47,569 nt of DNA from Spirochaetota bacterium (GTDB taxonomy: Bacteria > Spirochaetota > Spirochaetia > B11-G9): contig JAJRQE010000160.1 of the NCBI GenBank assembly GCA_024280415.1, forward strand, positions 1 through 47,569, read 5' to 3'. The notes under the pieces are model-generated. The model did not search any database, was not told the origin of the DNA, and was given only the letters and a program-made list of their open reading frames with translations. Every line of letters begins with the position of its first letter. Position 1 is the first letter of the stretch. This document shows, piece by piece, positions 7,201-15,825 of this stretch. Both the position numbers and the translations under genes were made by a program.

Positions 7201-8598
7201 ATGGAAAAACATTATCAGGATGAGATGCTCGGAACAATGAGTATAGGAAAACTACTCGCAAAACTTTCAATCCCGGCAATGATCGGGATGCTTGTAAACG
7301 CGCTCTACAATGTTGTGGACACAATATATATAGGACGGGGCGTTGGCCCCCTTGCAATAGGAGGTCTGACCATCGCATTTCCCTTCCAGATGATTATTAT
7401 GGCCATAGGGATGACCATTGGAGTGGGTGCAGCTTCAGTTATTTCCAGGAATCTTGGATCCGGAAACAGAAAGAAGGCATACCGAGCCGGTGGAACTGCA
7501 TTAGGTACTTCGGTTATTATCGGCTTACTGATAATGGCCGGAGGAATCATCTATCTGGATCAGATACTGCGTCTCTTTGGTGCTTCTGGCACTTTAATTG
7601 GATATGCCAGGGAATATCTTTCGGTTATTCTTATAGGAACACCCTTTATCAGTTTTAGTATGACATCAAATAATATTGTACGCTCCGAAGGAAAAGCTCT
7701 TATAGCAATGATCAGCATGCTTATAGGAACAGTTCTGAATATTATACTTGATCCTGTTTTTATCTTTTTACTGCACATGGGAATAAGGGGAGCTGCAATT
7801 GCAACTGTTATTTCACAGCTAACCTCCTTTTCGTTTCTTTTCCTATTTTTTATTACAGGACGGAGTTCATTAAAAATAAAATTACACTATCTTATTCCCA
7901 ACTTCCATCTTCTAAAAGAAATTATAGCTATTGGATTACCGGCCTTTATCCGTCAGGCAGGAGGTAGCATTCTTGCTGTTATTATGAATAATATGCTCCT
8001 TATTTATGGCGGTGATCTTGCAATAGCTGCTTATGGTATTATCAACAGACTTCTCATGTTTACCCTTATGCCCCTTTTCGGTATTGTTCAGGGGTTTCAG
8101 CCAATTGCAGGGTATAACTATGGAGCTAAAAAGTTTGACAGAGTTCAGAGCTCAATAAAAAGTGCCATCATTGTTACAACGGCAATGTCTGCTTCTTCAT
8201 TCATTATAATGATGGTTTTCCCAGATATCCTTATGAGGATGTTCACAACCGATAAAGAACTTATTGATATCTCTGTAAATGCTATACGTCTTGTAATAAT
8301 GGTTATACCACTTATTGGTATACAGATAATTGGTGCTACTTTTTTTCAGTCAGTAGGAAAAGCTGTTCCCTCTCTTATTTTGGGTATGTCCCGACAGATA
8401 ATATTTCTTATACCACTTGTACTTATTATCCCCCGATTTTTGGGCTTGAAAGGGATCTGGATTGCTTTCCCCGTCGCAGATATAGGATCAACAACTATCA
8501 CTTTACTATGGCTGTTGAAAGAGCTAAAGTCTCTGGGGCTTCTGCACCTGAAAACAATAGAACCCACAGAAAATATACTCATAAAAGATAAAGTTTAA
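7201..8598 (+). CDS. MATE-family multidrug/Na+ (or H+) antiporter
   Basis: A 465-residue protein with about 12 membrane segments in two MATE halves. The N-terminal part reads MIGMLVNALYNVVDTIYIGRGVGPLAIGGL and GVGAASVISRNLGSGNRKKA, typical of the NorM/DinF-like MatE fold. It would export cationic drugs or metabolites. It is translated directly after the MarR regulator, with AAGGGA before the ATG, forming a regulator-pump pair. A short dyad (CCTGC-G-GCAGG, near 8613) follows the stop without a T run, so it is at most a weak terminator. Confidence 0.92.
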   Translation: MEKHYQDEMLGTMSIGKLLAKLSIPAMIGMLVNALYNVVDTIYIGRGVGPLAIGGLTIAFPFQMIIMAIGMTIGVGAASVISRNLGSGNRKKAYRAGGTALGTSVIIGLLIMAGGIIYLDQILRLFGASGTLIGYAREYLSVILIGTPFISFSMTSNNIVRSEGKALIAMISMLIGTVLNIILDPVFIFLLHMGIRGAAIATVISQLTSFSFLFLFFITGRSSLKIKLHYLIPNFHLLKEIIAIGLPAFIRQAGGSILAVIMNNMLLIYGGDLAIAAYGIINRLLMFTLMPLFGIVQGFQPIAGYNYGAKKFDRVQSSIKSAIIVTTAMSASSFIIMMVFPDILMRMFTTDKELIDISVNAIRLVIMVIPLIGIQIIGATFFQSVGKAVPSLILGMSRQIIFLIPLVLIIPRFLGLKGIWIAFPVADIGSTTITLLWLLKELKSLGLLHLKTIEPTENILIKDKV

Positions 8599-8642
8599 AT
8601 ATTCTTTTTAATCCCTGCGGCAGGACACTGAGTTATTTTTCT

Positions 8643-8671
8643 TTGACTTGTGGTGATGAATGGGTTAGAAT
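8643..8671 (+). promoter_or_regulatory. Promoter of preTA
   Basis: -35 TTGACT (8643-8648), 17-base spacer, -10 TAGAAT (8666-8671). The predicted start near 8678 gives a ~58-base leader that contains the short repeat at 8688-8709. Confidence 0.7.
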
Positions 8672-8687
8672 GATCGCTTACATAAAC

Positions 8688-8709
8688 AAGGCTGGTCGCC
8701 TATGCAACC
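8688..8709 (+). repeat. Short repeat, copy 1 (compact form), in the preT leader
   Basis: The 22 bases made of AAGGCTGGTCG joined to CCTATGCAACC recur at the 3' end of preT (10042-10082), where the same two halves are split by a 19-base hairpin-forming insert. This copy sits in the 5' leader of preT, 15 bases before its AGGAGG. Confidence 0.6.
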
Positions 8710-8736
8710 ATACGATACTTATTCAGGAGGAACATA

Positions 8737-10098
8737 GTGAGTAATTCTAATAATGTTGGTGTAAAGGAAGGTATTTCTCTAAAACCCTCACAGGGGTATT
8801 TAGAAGAGACAGTAACTCCATTTACCCCTTTTCTTGCCATGGAGGAAGCAGCCAGATGTCTGTTATGCTACAACCCTCCATGCAGCGAAGGATGCCCGGC
8901 AGATACAAACCCCGGTGATTTTATACGTGCAATCAGGTTTAGAAATTTCAAAGGAGCTGCCGAAATAATTCGATCAAATAATATCCTTGGGGGTGTATGT
9001 GCACGAGTGTGCCCATATGAAAAAACATGCGAAGGAGCCTGTGAGAGATCCGGGATCGATAAGCCCATACAAATTGGCCGGCTGCAGCGTTATATTACAG
9101 ACTTCGAAAAAACAACAGGTTTTCAGGTTCTGGATCCTCCTCCTTCAACAAAAGAGAAGGTTGCAATGATTGGTGCTGGTCCGGCATCTTTATCTGCTGC
9201 GGCAACTCTGGCAATGAAAGGTTATTCGGTAACTATTTTTGAAGAAAAGAAAAAAGCAGGAGGTGTTTTATCCTATGGAATAGTTCCTGCAAGGCTTCCT
9301 CAGTATGTGGTGGATGAAGAAATTGAATATGTAACCAATCTGGGTGTTGAAATTAAACTGAACACAAAAGTGGGAAAAGATATTACACTCGATGAAATCC
9401 GAAATCAGGGTTACAAGGCTATACTGCTGGGTGCAGGAATGCAGATATCAAGAACTCTCGATGTTCCCGGATTAGATCTGGAGGGAGTAACGACTGCAGT
9501 TGAATACCTGGGAAAAGCAAGATCCAACGATAAGGATTTTAACCCCGGAAAAAATGTAGTAGTTATTGGTGGAGGCGATGTTGCTCTGGATTGTGCCACA
9601 ACAGCCCGCTTAAAAGATGCAGAATCTGTTACAGTTCTTTACCGAAGAACAAGAGAAGAAGCACCAGCAAACAGACAGGAACTTGAATATACAGAATCTT
9701 TGGGTATTAATTTTGCCTTCACCCTTTCGCCTGCTGTATTTGAAGGGGAGAATGGGAAATTAACTACAATTAAAGCCAATGGAACACGAAATAAATCTGC
9801 TATGAAACTTGAAGCTGATACAGTTGTATTTGCCATTGGACAGCAGCCGGAAGATTTCTCTAAAGTAGTTGAAGGAATTGGACTGGATAAAAATAATTTT
9901 GTAACAAGTCTGGAGAATGGAAAAACAAATATCCCTGATATTTTTGTTGCAGGAGATATTGACCTTGATTCTATTAAAACAGTTGTCAACTCAGTACAGG
10001 GTGGCAAGATTGCGGCAAAGAGTATTGAAGAATACCTGACTAAGGCTGGTCGGAAGCAAGCTTCCTGCTCGCCTATGCATCCTAAGGGAGGAAAATAA
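8737..10098 (+). CDS. preT: NAD-dependent dihydropyrimidine dehydrogenase, PreT subunit
   Basis: The 453-residue protein resembles the glutamate-synthase small-subunit family. The N-terminal Fe-S domain has Cys41, 44, 49 and 53 (CLLCYNPPCSEGCP) and Cys88, 92, 98 and 102 (CARVCPYEKTCEGAC). A first dinucleotide fold (VAMIGAGPASLSAA, ~142) binds FAD and a second (VVVIGGGDVALD, ~272) binds NAD(P)H. PreT feeds electrons to PreA to reduce uracil or thymine to the dihydro form. The start is a GTG with AGGAGG 6 bases upstream. The last ~14 codons lie in a repeat and look unlike the rest (RKQASCSPMHPKGGK). The stop overlaps the preA ATG by one base. Confidence 0.92.
   Translation: MSNSNNVGVKEGISLKPSQGYLEETVTPFTPFLAMEEAARCLLCYNPPCSEGCPADTNPGDFIRAIRFRNFKGAAEIIRSNNILGGVCARVCPYEKTCEGACERSGIDKPIQIGRLQRYITDFEKTTGFQVLDPPPSTKEKVAMIGAGPASLSAAATLAMKGYSVTIFEEKKKAGGVLSYGIVPARLPQYVVDEEIEYVTNLGVEIKLNTKVGKDITLDEIRNQGYKAILLGAGMQISRTLDVPGLDLEGVTTAVEYLGKARSNDKDFNPGKNVVVIGGGDVALDCATTARLKDAESVTVLYRRTREEAPANRQELEYTESLGINFAFTLSPAVFEGENGKLTTIKANGTRNKSAMKLEADTVVFAIGQQPEDFSKVVEGIGLDKNNFVTSLENGKTNIPDIFVAGDIDLDSIKTVVNSVQGGKIAAKSIEEYLTKAGRKQASCSPMHPKGGK
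10042..10082 (+). repeat. Short repeat, copy 2 (with hairpin insert), inside the 3' end of preT
   Basis: The same flanks as copy 1 (AAGGCTGGTCG and CCTATGCA, then TCC instead of ACC) are separated by 19 extra bases containing the dyad GGAAGC-AA-GCTTCC. The element is read in frame as the C-terminal tail of PreT and ends just before the preA ribosome site. Confidence 0.6.
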
Positions 10099-11402
10099 TG
10101 GCTAAACATGCAGATCTTTCAATTGATTTTCTGGGTTTTAAATGTGAAAACCCCTTTTTCCTGTCTTCATCACCTGTAAGCGGTACTTACGAAATGTGTG
10201 CTAAATTTCTCGAAGCAGGTGGGGGAGGAGTATTCTATAAAACATTAACAACAACAATACCCGAAGAATGTTCTCCAAGATTTGATGTCCAAAGAAAAGA
10301 GGCAACACCATTTATAAGTTTTAAGAACATGGAGCAGACTTCTGATAAACCCTATCAGGACAATCTTGATGCAATGAAAAAACTAAAGGAAAATTATCCC
10401 AATAAACTCATAATAGGTTCTATTATGGGGATGGATGAGGACAACTGGGAAGAGATGGCCAGAGACTATACTGCACTGGGCATAGACATGCTGGAGCTTA
10501 ATTTTTCCTGCCCGCAAATGACCTATGAAGGAATGGGTTCCGATGTAGGTGCCAGTGTTGAACTTATAGATAAATATGTAAGAGCAGCAAGAAGAGGCTC
10601 CAATTTACCTTTAATTGCAAAAATGACTCCAAATATTGAAAAAATGGAGATTCCGGCCAGAGCTGCAATCAATGCCGGAGCTCAGGCAATTTCCACTATA
10701 AACACAATTAAAGCAATTACAGGTATGGATTTTGATCATTTTACAGCACTTCCTGTTGTAAATGGAAAGTCATCAATTTCCGGATTATCAGGAAAAGCTA
10801 CAAAGCCCATTGCCCTGCGGTTTATTACAAACATGGCTCAGGATTCAGAGCTTAAAGATATCCCTTTAAGCGGGATTGGTGGAATTGAGACATGGGAGGA
10901 TGCAGCAGAATTCATTATGGCCGGAGCCAGTAATGTACAATTTACAACTTCTGTAATGCAGTACGGCTATAGAATCGTAGAAGACATGATCAGCGGTCTC
11001 TCAATTTATCTGGCAGAAAAAGGGTTTGACAAACTGGAAGATTTTGTGGGAATTGCACTTAAAAATATAATTCCTGCAGATGACATAGAGAGGGATTTTA
11101 AAATTCTTCCACAGATAAATTACGATAAATGTGTAAACTGCGGAAGATGTTATATATCCTGTTTTGACGCAGCACATCAGGCAATAGAATGGGATAACAA
11201 AAATCGAAAGCCGACCATAGATGAAAACAAGTGTGTAGGTTGTCAGCTTTGCCTGCAGGTATGCCCGGTTTATGACTGTATTACCCCTGGTAAAGTTCTT
11301 TTCAAGGAAGAGGATCAGTTTGGTATGGGAAGCAAGACTAAATGGAAGGACAATGCAGTAAACAAGCATGATGTTATTGTCGGAAAGTACGACAGACCGT
11401 AA
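10098..11402 (+). CDS. preA: NAD-dependent dihydropyrimidine dehydrogenase, PreA catalytic subunit
   Basis: The 434-residue protein has an FMN TIM barrel of the dihydroorotate-dehydrogenase type. Its active-site Cys138 lies in LELNFSCPQMTYEGMGSDVG, the loop that protonates the pyrimidine ring. Two 4Fe-4S motifs at the C-terminus (CVNCGRCYISC, about 343-353, and CVGCQLCLQVCP, about 378-389) link to PreT. The ATG overlaps the preT stop, so the subunits are translationally coupled. The product is dihydrouracil or dihydrothymine, the substrate of the convergent dihydropyrimidinase. A tail of about 40 residues follows the second cluster. Confidence 0.94.
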   Translation: MAKHADLSIDFLGFKCENPFFLSSSPVSGTYEMCAKFLEAGGGGVFYKTLTTTIPEECSPRFDVQRKEATPFISFKNMEQTSDKPYQDNLDAMKKLKENYPNKLIIGSIMGMDEDNWEEMARDYTALGIDMLELNFSCPQMTYEGMGSDVGASVELIDKYVRAARRGSNLPLIAKMTPNIEKMEIPARAAINAGAQAISTINTIKAITGMDFDHFTALPVVNGKSSISGLSGKATKPIALRFITNMAQDSELKDIPLSGIGGIETWEDAAEFIMAGASNVQFTTSVMQYGYRIVEDMISGLSIYLAEKGFDKLEDFVGIALKNIIPADDIERDFKILPQINYDKCVNCGRCYISCFDAAHQAIEWDNKNRKPTIDENKCVGCQLCLQVCPVYDCITPGKVLFKEEDQFGMGSKTKWKDNAVNKHDVIVGKYDRP

Positions 11403-11409
11403 TAACAGC

Positions 11410-11437
11410 GTAGGGGCGAACGGCCGTTCGCCCCTAC
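11410..11437. repeat. 28-base perfect palindrome between preA and dihydropyrimidinase (possible two-way terminator)
   Basis: GTAGGGGCGAACGG at 11410-11423 is followed directly by its exact reverse complement (11424-11437). It lies between the convergent stops of preA (11402) and the dihydropyrimidinase (11453). There is no T run, so it may stop transcription only partly. It is much richer in G+C than its surroundings, and sequences of this kind recur as interspersed palindromes in many genomes; only one copy is in this window. Confidence 0.7.
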
Positions 11438-11452
11438 TACGTGTTCTACATT

Positions 11453-12856
11453 CTATAAAAATTCACCCTCATGTCGCTTAATAAACTGTCCGGCACCTTT
11501 TTCCTGTTTCCATTCTCCGTTAACAACAATACTCTTACCACGAAGTATAGTTCTTACAGGCCAGCCTTTAACTTCCATTCCTTCGTATGCATTATAATCC
11601 ACATTCATGTGGTGAGTTTCTGCAGAAATTGTATGCTTCTTATTAAGATCCCAAAGAACTATGTCCGCATCAGAACCAACAGAGATTGTCCCCTTCTGTG
11701 GATACATACCAAGAGCTTTTGCAGGATTGGTTGCCGTAATTGCAACAAATCTATTAATATCATATCTACCTTTATTTACACCATTGTGGTACATAACAGG
11801 CATTCTGTCTTCTATTCCGGGAATACCATTTGGAATTTTATGAAATCCTTCCTTACCAAGTTCTTTACCAGGTTTTTTACCGTCTTTACCACCTTCAAAG
11901 TCGAAAGAACAATGATCTGTAGCAACAAACTGTAATGTTGTATCTGTAAGGGATTTCCATATATATTCTGCATCTTTCGGAGTTCGGACAGGAGGTCCAC
12001 ATGCCCATTTAGCACCTTCGTAACCCGGAACTCTCATATCATCTTCAAATTTGAACATGTACTGGGTACAGGTTTCACCCATTACCTTATAGCCTGCGGC
12101 TCTTCCCAGAGAAAGTTCATGTAAAGCTTCTTTACATGTCATATGAACGACATAGAGCTTACATCCTGTAACACCAGCAAAAGCAACAACCTTGGAAGTT
12201 CCATCCGCTTCAATCTCTCTGGGATGTGCCTCCAGATGGTATTTAACATCTGTTTTACCTTCTGAAACAAGCTGCTTTGTAATAATATCAGTTACATCTC
12301 CATTTTCACAATGAGTCATTACGAGTACACCAGCTTTTTTAGCAGCCTGCATAGCTTTCAAAAGGGTTTCATCATCCACCATAAATAAGCCTTTATACTG
12401 CAGAAAGAGCTTTATACTCGTAACTCCAGCAGCTGGAAGGCTTTCTATTTGGCTGACCATATCCTCCCCGGGATCTGTAATGGCAATATGAAATCCATAA
12501 TCGATAACGGCATTACCTTCTGCTCTTTTCTTCCACATATCAATTCCCTGAATAAGAGTCTCACCTTTCTGCTGCAGAGCAAAGTCTACATGGGTTGTTG
12601 TCCCACCAAATGCTGCAGCTCTCTGACCGGTAAAAAAGTCATCTGCAGTAGTTGTTCCGCCAAAAGGCATATCCAGGTGGGTATGGGCATCTATTCCGCC
12701 AGGCATCAAAAAAAGACCGCTTGCATCTATTACTTCTGCTCCATCTGCTGACAGGGCGTTACCTATAAGAGAAATTTTTTCATCCTCAATAAGGACATCG
12801 GCCTTGAATGTGTCACCAGCCGTTACTACTGTCCCGTTTTTAATTAGTGTTTTCAT
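11453..12856 (-). CDS. Dihydropyrimidinase (D-hydantoinase family)
   Basis: The 467-residue amidohydrolase has a two-metal site: His58 and His60 (GGIDAHTHLDMPFGG), the Lys155 expected to be carboxylated (KLFLQYKG), His182 (VMTHCENG), a later His in YVVHMTCKEAL and an Asp in FVATDHCSF. It opens the ring of dihydrouracil or dihydrothymine to the N-carbamoyl beta-amino acid. The FGGTTT and TDHC patterns match dihydropyrimidinase rather than allantoinase or dihydroorotase. It converges on preTA and shares no transcript with it. GGAG sits before the ATG. Confidence 0.92.
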   Translation of the reverse strand: MKTLIKNGTVVTAGDTFKADVLIEDEKISLIGNALSADGAEVIDASGLFLMPGGIDAHTHLDMPFGGTTTADDFFTGQRAAAFGGTTTHVDFALQQKGETLIQGIDMWKKRAEGNAVIDYGFHIAITDPGEDMVSQIESLPAAGVTSIKLFLQYKGLFMVDDETLLKAMQAAKKAGVLVMTHCENGDVTDIITKQLVSEGKTDVKYHLEAHPREIEADGTSKVVAFAGVTGCKLYVVHMTCKEALHELSLGRAAGYKVMGETCTQYMFKFEDDMRVPGYEGAKWACGPPVRTPKDAEYIWKSLTDTTLQFVATDHCSFDFEGGKDGKKPGKELGKEGFHKIPNGIPGIEDRMPVMYHNGVNKGRYDINRFVAITATNPAKALGMYPQKGTISVGSDADIVLWDLNKKHTISAETHHMNVDYNAYEGMEVKGWPVRTILRGKSIVVNGEWKQEKGAGQFIKRHEGEFL

Positions 12857-12943
12857 TAGAAATCTCCAGTAATTAGTATAATAAATATTATTCTATTACA
12901 TTAACCCCAAATAATTGATTTTACAAGTTATTTTTAATCAGCA

Positions 12944-14248
12944 TTAGACTAGAGTCTCCAGTTTTCGAATCTGTTTATACGGATAGATTCCGGAAGAATG
13001 ACCATCACTCCATGTAATCTTAAGGGCATAATTCCCCAGGGGAGTAATATCTGTAGGTTTAACATCTGAGGGCAGATCTTCTCTTTTCAGAAGCTTCTCG
13101 CCGGAATACTCATCCACACAAACAGCACAGCCACAGTCAGCACGAAGATCAATATTTTTAACCTCTGACCGGGTTCCATCTGACCATACAAATTTTAATT
13201 TCTCATCATCAAATTCATACTGAGGGGTTGATTTGGCGGCAAAAGTCATTTTACCGATCGCCCTTGCCACTTTATCCACTAAAGCTTTTATATCCGGATC
13301 GGAATGGGGCTTTTCGAGGTGATTAGTTATGCTTTTTTTAATAGGAAGCTCGAGAAGGGTTTCCAGCCCATACTTTTCTGTAATAACATTTTCCTGATCA
13401 CTCCCAAAAAGATAATGCTTTTTCTCACAGTTGTCACAGATAAAATGGGACATATTTTCAACAATACCCAGCATGGGAACATTCACAGTCTCAAACATCT
13501 CGATACCCTTGGCAACATCCACAAGAGAAAGAGCTTCTCTGGTTGTAACAATAACGGCTCCGGTGAGCTGGACTGTCTGAGTCATGGTAAGCTGAATATC
13601 ACCTGTTCCTGGAGGCATATCTATAATGAGATAGTCAAGTTCTCCCCATGCAACTCCTGTTAAAAGCTGCTGGATATATCCAGAAACAATTGGCCCCCGT
13701 AAAATTGCAGGACTGTCACCCAGAAAAAAACCAAAGGACATTATTTTTAGTCCGTTCAGATCCACAGGAATCATATTTTTATCTTTATCAGCCTGAATAT
13801 CTATTTTATGAAGATTAAACAAAGTTGGTATAGAAGGACCGAAAATATCAGCATCCAGAAGACCTGTCTTAAAACCCCTTGCAGATAATTCCCTGGCAAT
13901 ATTTGCAGCAACAGTAGATTTACCAACACCACCTTTACTGGAAGAGATTGCAATAAGATTACGTACACCCGATAGACCATTTTTATTCTTTTCCGATTTT
14001 TTAACTTCCCGGGCTGTCATATTGATCTTAACTTTTTCAACCCCCGGCAGAGAAGAAAGGATCTCTTCTGCGCTCTTTTGAAACTCACTCTTTATAGGAC
14101 ATGCAGGAGTTGTCAGTTCTATGTCAAGATTTACACTTCCACCATCAATTTTTATATTTTTCACAAAACCAAGGCTTACAATATCCTTCTTGAAATCAGG
14201 ATCAATTATTACACCTAATGCATCAAGCACATCTTTATCTGTTATCAC
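12944..14248 (-). CDS. Mrp/ApbC/HCF101-type Fe-S cluster carrier ATPase (DUF59-P-loop-DUF971)
   Basis: There are three domains in a row. An N-terminal DUF59/MIP18 domain has Cys in TTPACPIKSEF. A P-loop ATPase has the deviant Walker A SSSKGGVGKST (about residues 102-112) and a CxxC (FICDNCEKK, about 263) that holds a bridging 4Fe-4S cluster in the dimer. A C-terminal DUF971 domain begins about residue 340 (LKFVWSDGTRSEV...ITWSDGHSSGIYPY) and adds a DCGCAVC cysteine group. Plain Mrp proteins lack the DUF971 part; the same order occurs in plant HCF101. It probably delivers clusters to Fe-S enzymes. The start is set at GTG 14248, six bases after AAGGAG; the ATG at 14254 touches that site. Confidence 0.88.
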   Translation of the reverse strand: MITDKDVLDALGVIIDPDFKKDIVSLGFVKNIKIDGGSVNLDIELTTPACPIKSEFQKSAEEILSSLPGVEKVKINMTAREVKKSEKNKNGLSGVRNLIAISSSKGGVGKSTVAANIARELSARGFKTGLLDADIFGPSIPTLFNLHKIDIQADKDKNMIPVDLNGLKIMSFGFFLGDSPAILRGPIVSGYIQQLLTGVAWGELDYLIIDMPPGTGDIQLTMTQTVQLTGAVIVTTREALSLVDVAKGIEMFETVNVPMLGIVENMSHFICDNCEKKHYLFGSDQENVITEKYGLETLLELPIKKSITNHLEKPHSDPDIKALVDKVARAIGKMTFAAKSTPQYEFDDEKLKFVWSDGTRSEVKNIDLRADCGCAVCVDEYSGEKLLKREDLPSDVKPTDITPLGNYALKITWSDGHSSGIYPYKQIRKLETLV

Positions 14249-14472
14249 TTCCATCTCCTTAAATATTTCAATAATGAGAAAATACTAATATCATTTTTAA
14301 AAGTCCAACTCAATCTATAAAAATTCATTAGTTAACTGTTTTAGTAATACAAATTGCGTACCCTTCATCTATTTTACTATATATTTAACTGATCAGTATA
14401 TTTCGACTTGATTTATTTCATTATTCATGATTATCTAGTCCTAATACTTACATATATTAAAAGGAGAGAGTA

Positions 14473-15594
14473 ATGAAAAGATTATTTGCTGTAATGCTTA
14501 TCATCCTTCTGGCCGGAAGCATGGTTTTTGCCGGTGGAAAAAAAGAAAGCGGAACGATCAAAATAGCCGTTGCAGGTCCTCATTCAGGTGACCTTGCATC
14601 CTATGGTCTCCCAACTGTTAAAGCTGCAGAAATTATGGTAGAAAAGATCAATGCTGAAGGCGGTCTTTTGGGACGACAGGTTGAACTGGTTATCGAAGAT
14701 GATGTCTGTAAACCTGAAGTTGCAACCAACACTGCTGCTAAAATTGTCGGTGAAGGAGTTGTTGCTGTAATAGGACATATCTGTTCCGGAGCCACAAAAG
14801 CTGCTATGGGTATCTACAATGATTCAAAAATTCTTGCTATTTCCCCATCAGCTACAAATCCTGCTCTTACTCAGAGTGGTGATTATCCTAACTTCTTCAG
14901 AACAATTGCTTCTGATGATGCACAGGCAAGAATTGAAGTTGATTTTGCTTTAGACACACTTGGCTTAACTAAAATTGCTGTTCTTCATGATAAGGGCGAT
15001 TATGGTAAGGGTCTTGCCGAGTTCGCCCAAAAGTTTCTTGAAGCAGATTCCAGAGCTGAAGTTGTACTCTTCGAAGGTGTTACTCCTGGTGCTGTAGACT
15101 ATACAGCTGTAATTAATAAAATCAAAAACTCCGGGGCAGATGGTATAATCTTTGGTGGTTATCATCCTGAAGCTTCAAAAATTGTAAGCCAGATGAAAAA
15201 ACGTGCAATGGATATCCCTTTTATCTCTGACGACGGTGTTAAAGACAACACATTTATCAAGGTTGCAGGGGACTATGCAGAAGGCGTTTATGCTTCGGGC
15301 CCAATGGATACCACTACTAATCCTCTAACAATTCAGGCTACTAAAGAACATCAGGAAAAATATGGTGAAGATCCAGGTGCTTTCTACCTGAATGCCTATG
15401 CAGCTCTTCAGGCTGTTTTCAATGCAATTGAAGTTGCAGGTTCTACTGACTATGATGCAGTAACAAATGCACTTCGAACAAGTTATGTTGAAACTACTCT
15501 TGGTAAAATCAAGTTTGATTCCAAAGGAGATGCTGAAGGTGTAGGTTTCTCAATGTATCAGGTTCAGAACGGTGTATACGTCGAACTTAAATAG
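14473..15594 (+). CDS. LivJ-type periplasmic substrate-binding protein (branched-chain amino acid family ABC importer)
   Basis: The 373-residue protein has a signal peptide (MKRLFAVMLIILLAGSMVFA) with a VFA signal peptidase I site; the mature end GGKKES is common in spirochaete binding proteins, and there is no lipobox Cys. The type I periplasmic fold shows IKIAVAGPHSGDLASYG...GGLLGRQVELVIEDD and GVVAVIGHICSGATKAA. The family binds Leu/Ile/Val, other amino acids, amides or urea; the ligand is not readable. AAAGGAGAGAG precedes the ATG. The gene is followed by a hairpin that should lower expression of the membrane genes relative to it. Confidence 0.9.
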   Translation: MKRLFAVMLIILLAGSMVFAGGKKESGTIKIAVAGPHSGDLASYGLPTVKAAEIMVEKINAEGGLLGRQVELVIEDDVCKPEVATNTAAKIVGEGVVAVIGHICSGATKAAMGIYNDSKILAISPSATNPALTQSGDYPNFFRTIASDDAQARIEVDFALDTLGLTKIAVLHDKGDYGKGLAEFAQKFLEADSRAEVVLFEGVTPGAVDYTAVINKIKNSGADGIIFGGYHPEASKIVSQMKKRAMDIPFISDDGVKDNTFIKVAGDYAEGVYASGPMDTTTNPLTIQATKEHQEKYGEDPGAFYLNAYAALQAVFNAIEVAGSTDYDAVTNALRTSYVETTLGKIKFDSKGDAEGVGFSMYQVQNGVYVELK

Positions 15595-15612
15595 TTAACT
15601 TATAACTTACCG

Positions 15613-15642
15613 GAGACAGCCTTTTAAAGGGCTGTCTCTTTT
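15613..15642 (+). terminator. Hairpin terminator/attenuator after the binding-protein gene
   Basis: A stem GAGACAGCC (15613-15621) pairs with GGCTGTCTC (15630-15638) and is followed by TTTT. Its place between livJ and livH fits partial termination, giving more binding protein than permease. The rest of the gap to 15825 holds one imperfect dyad (about 15654-15680) and no gene. Confidence 0.75.
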
Positions 15643-15825
15643 ACTATTCTAAGGAACCTCCCCTGTGGGAGTTCGTTCCATTCCAACAGAGGCTATTGCA
15701 GTGTCATTTACGGTATATTTATTCCTTTTAGTGGATTGTAGATTACAATAAACAGGAATATGTTGAAATAATAATGTACTGATTATAAACATAATGCAAA
15801 TAGCATAAAGGAGCCATGACACGAT

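Noticed and set aside
9639-10109. 156-codon open frame on the minus strand inside preT
   Set aside because: Reverse reading of a well-supported gene; no start site and Ser/Pro-rich composition typical of a shadow frame.
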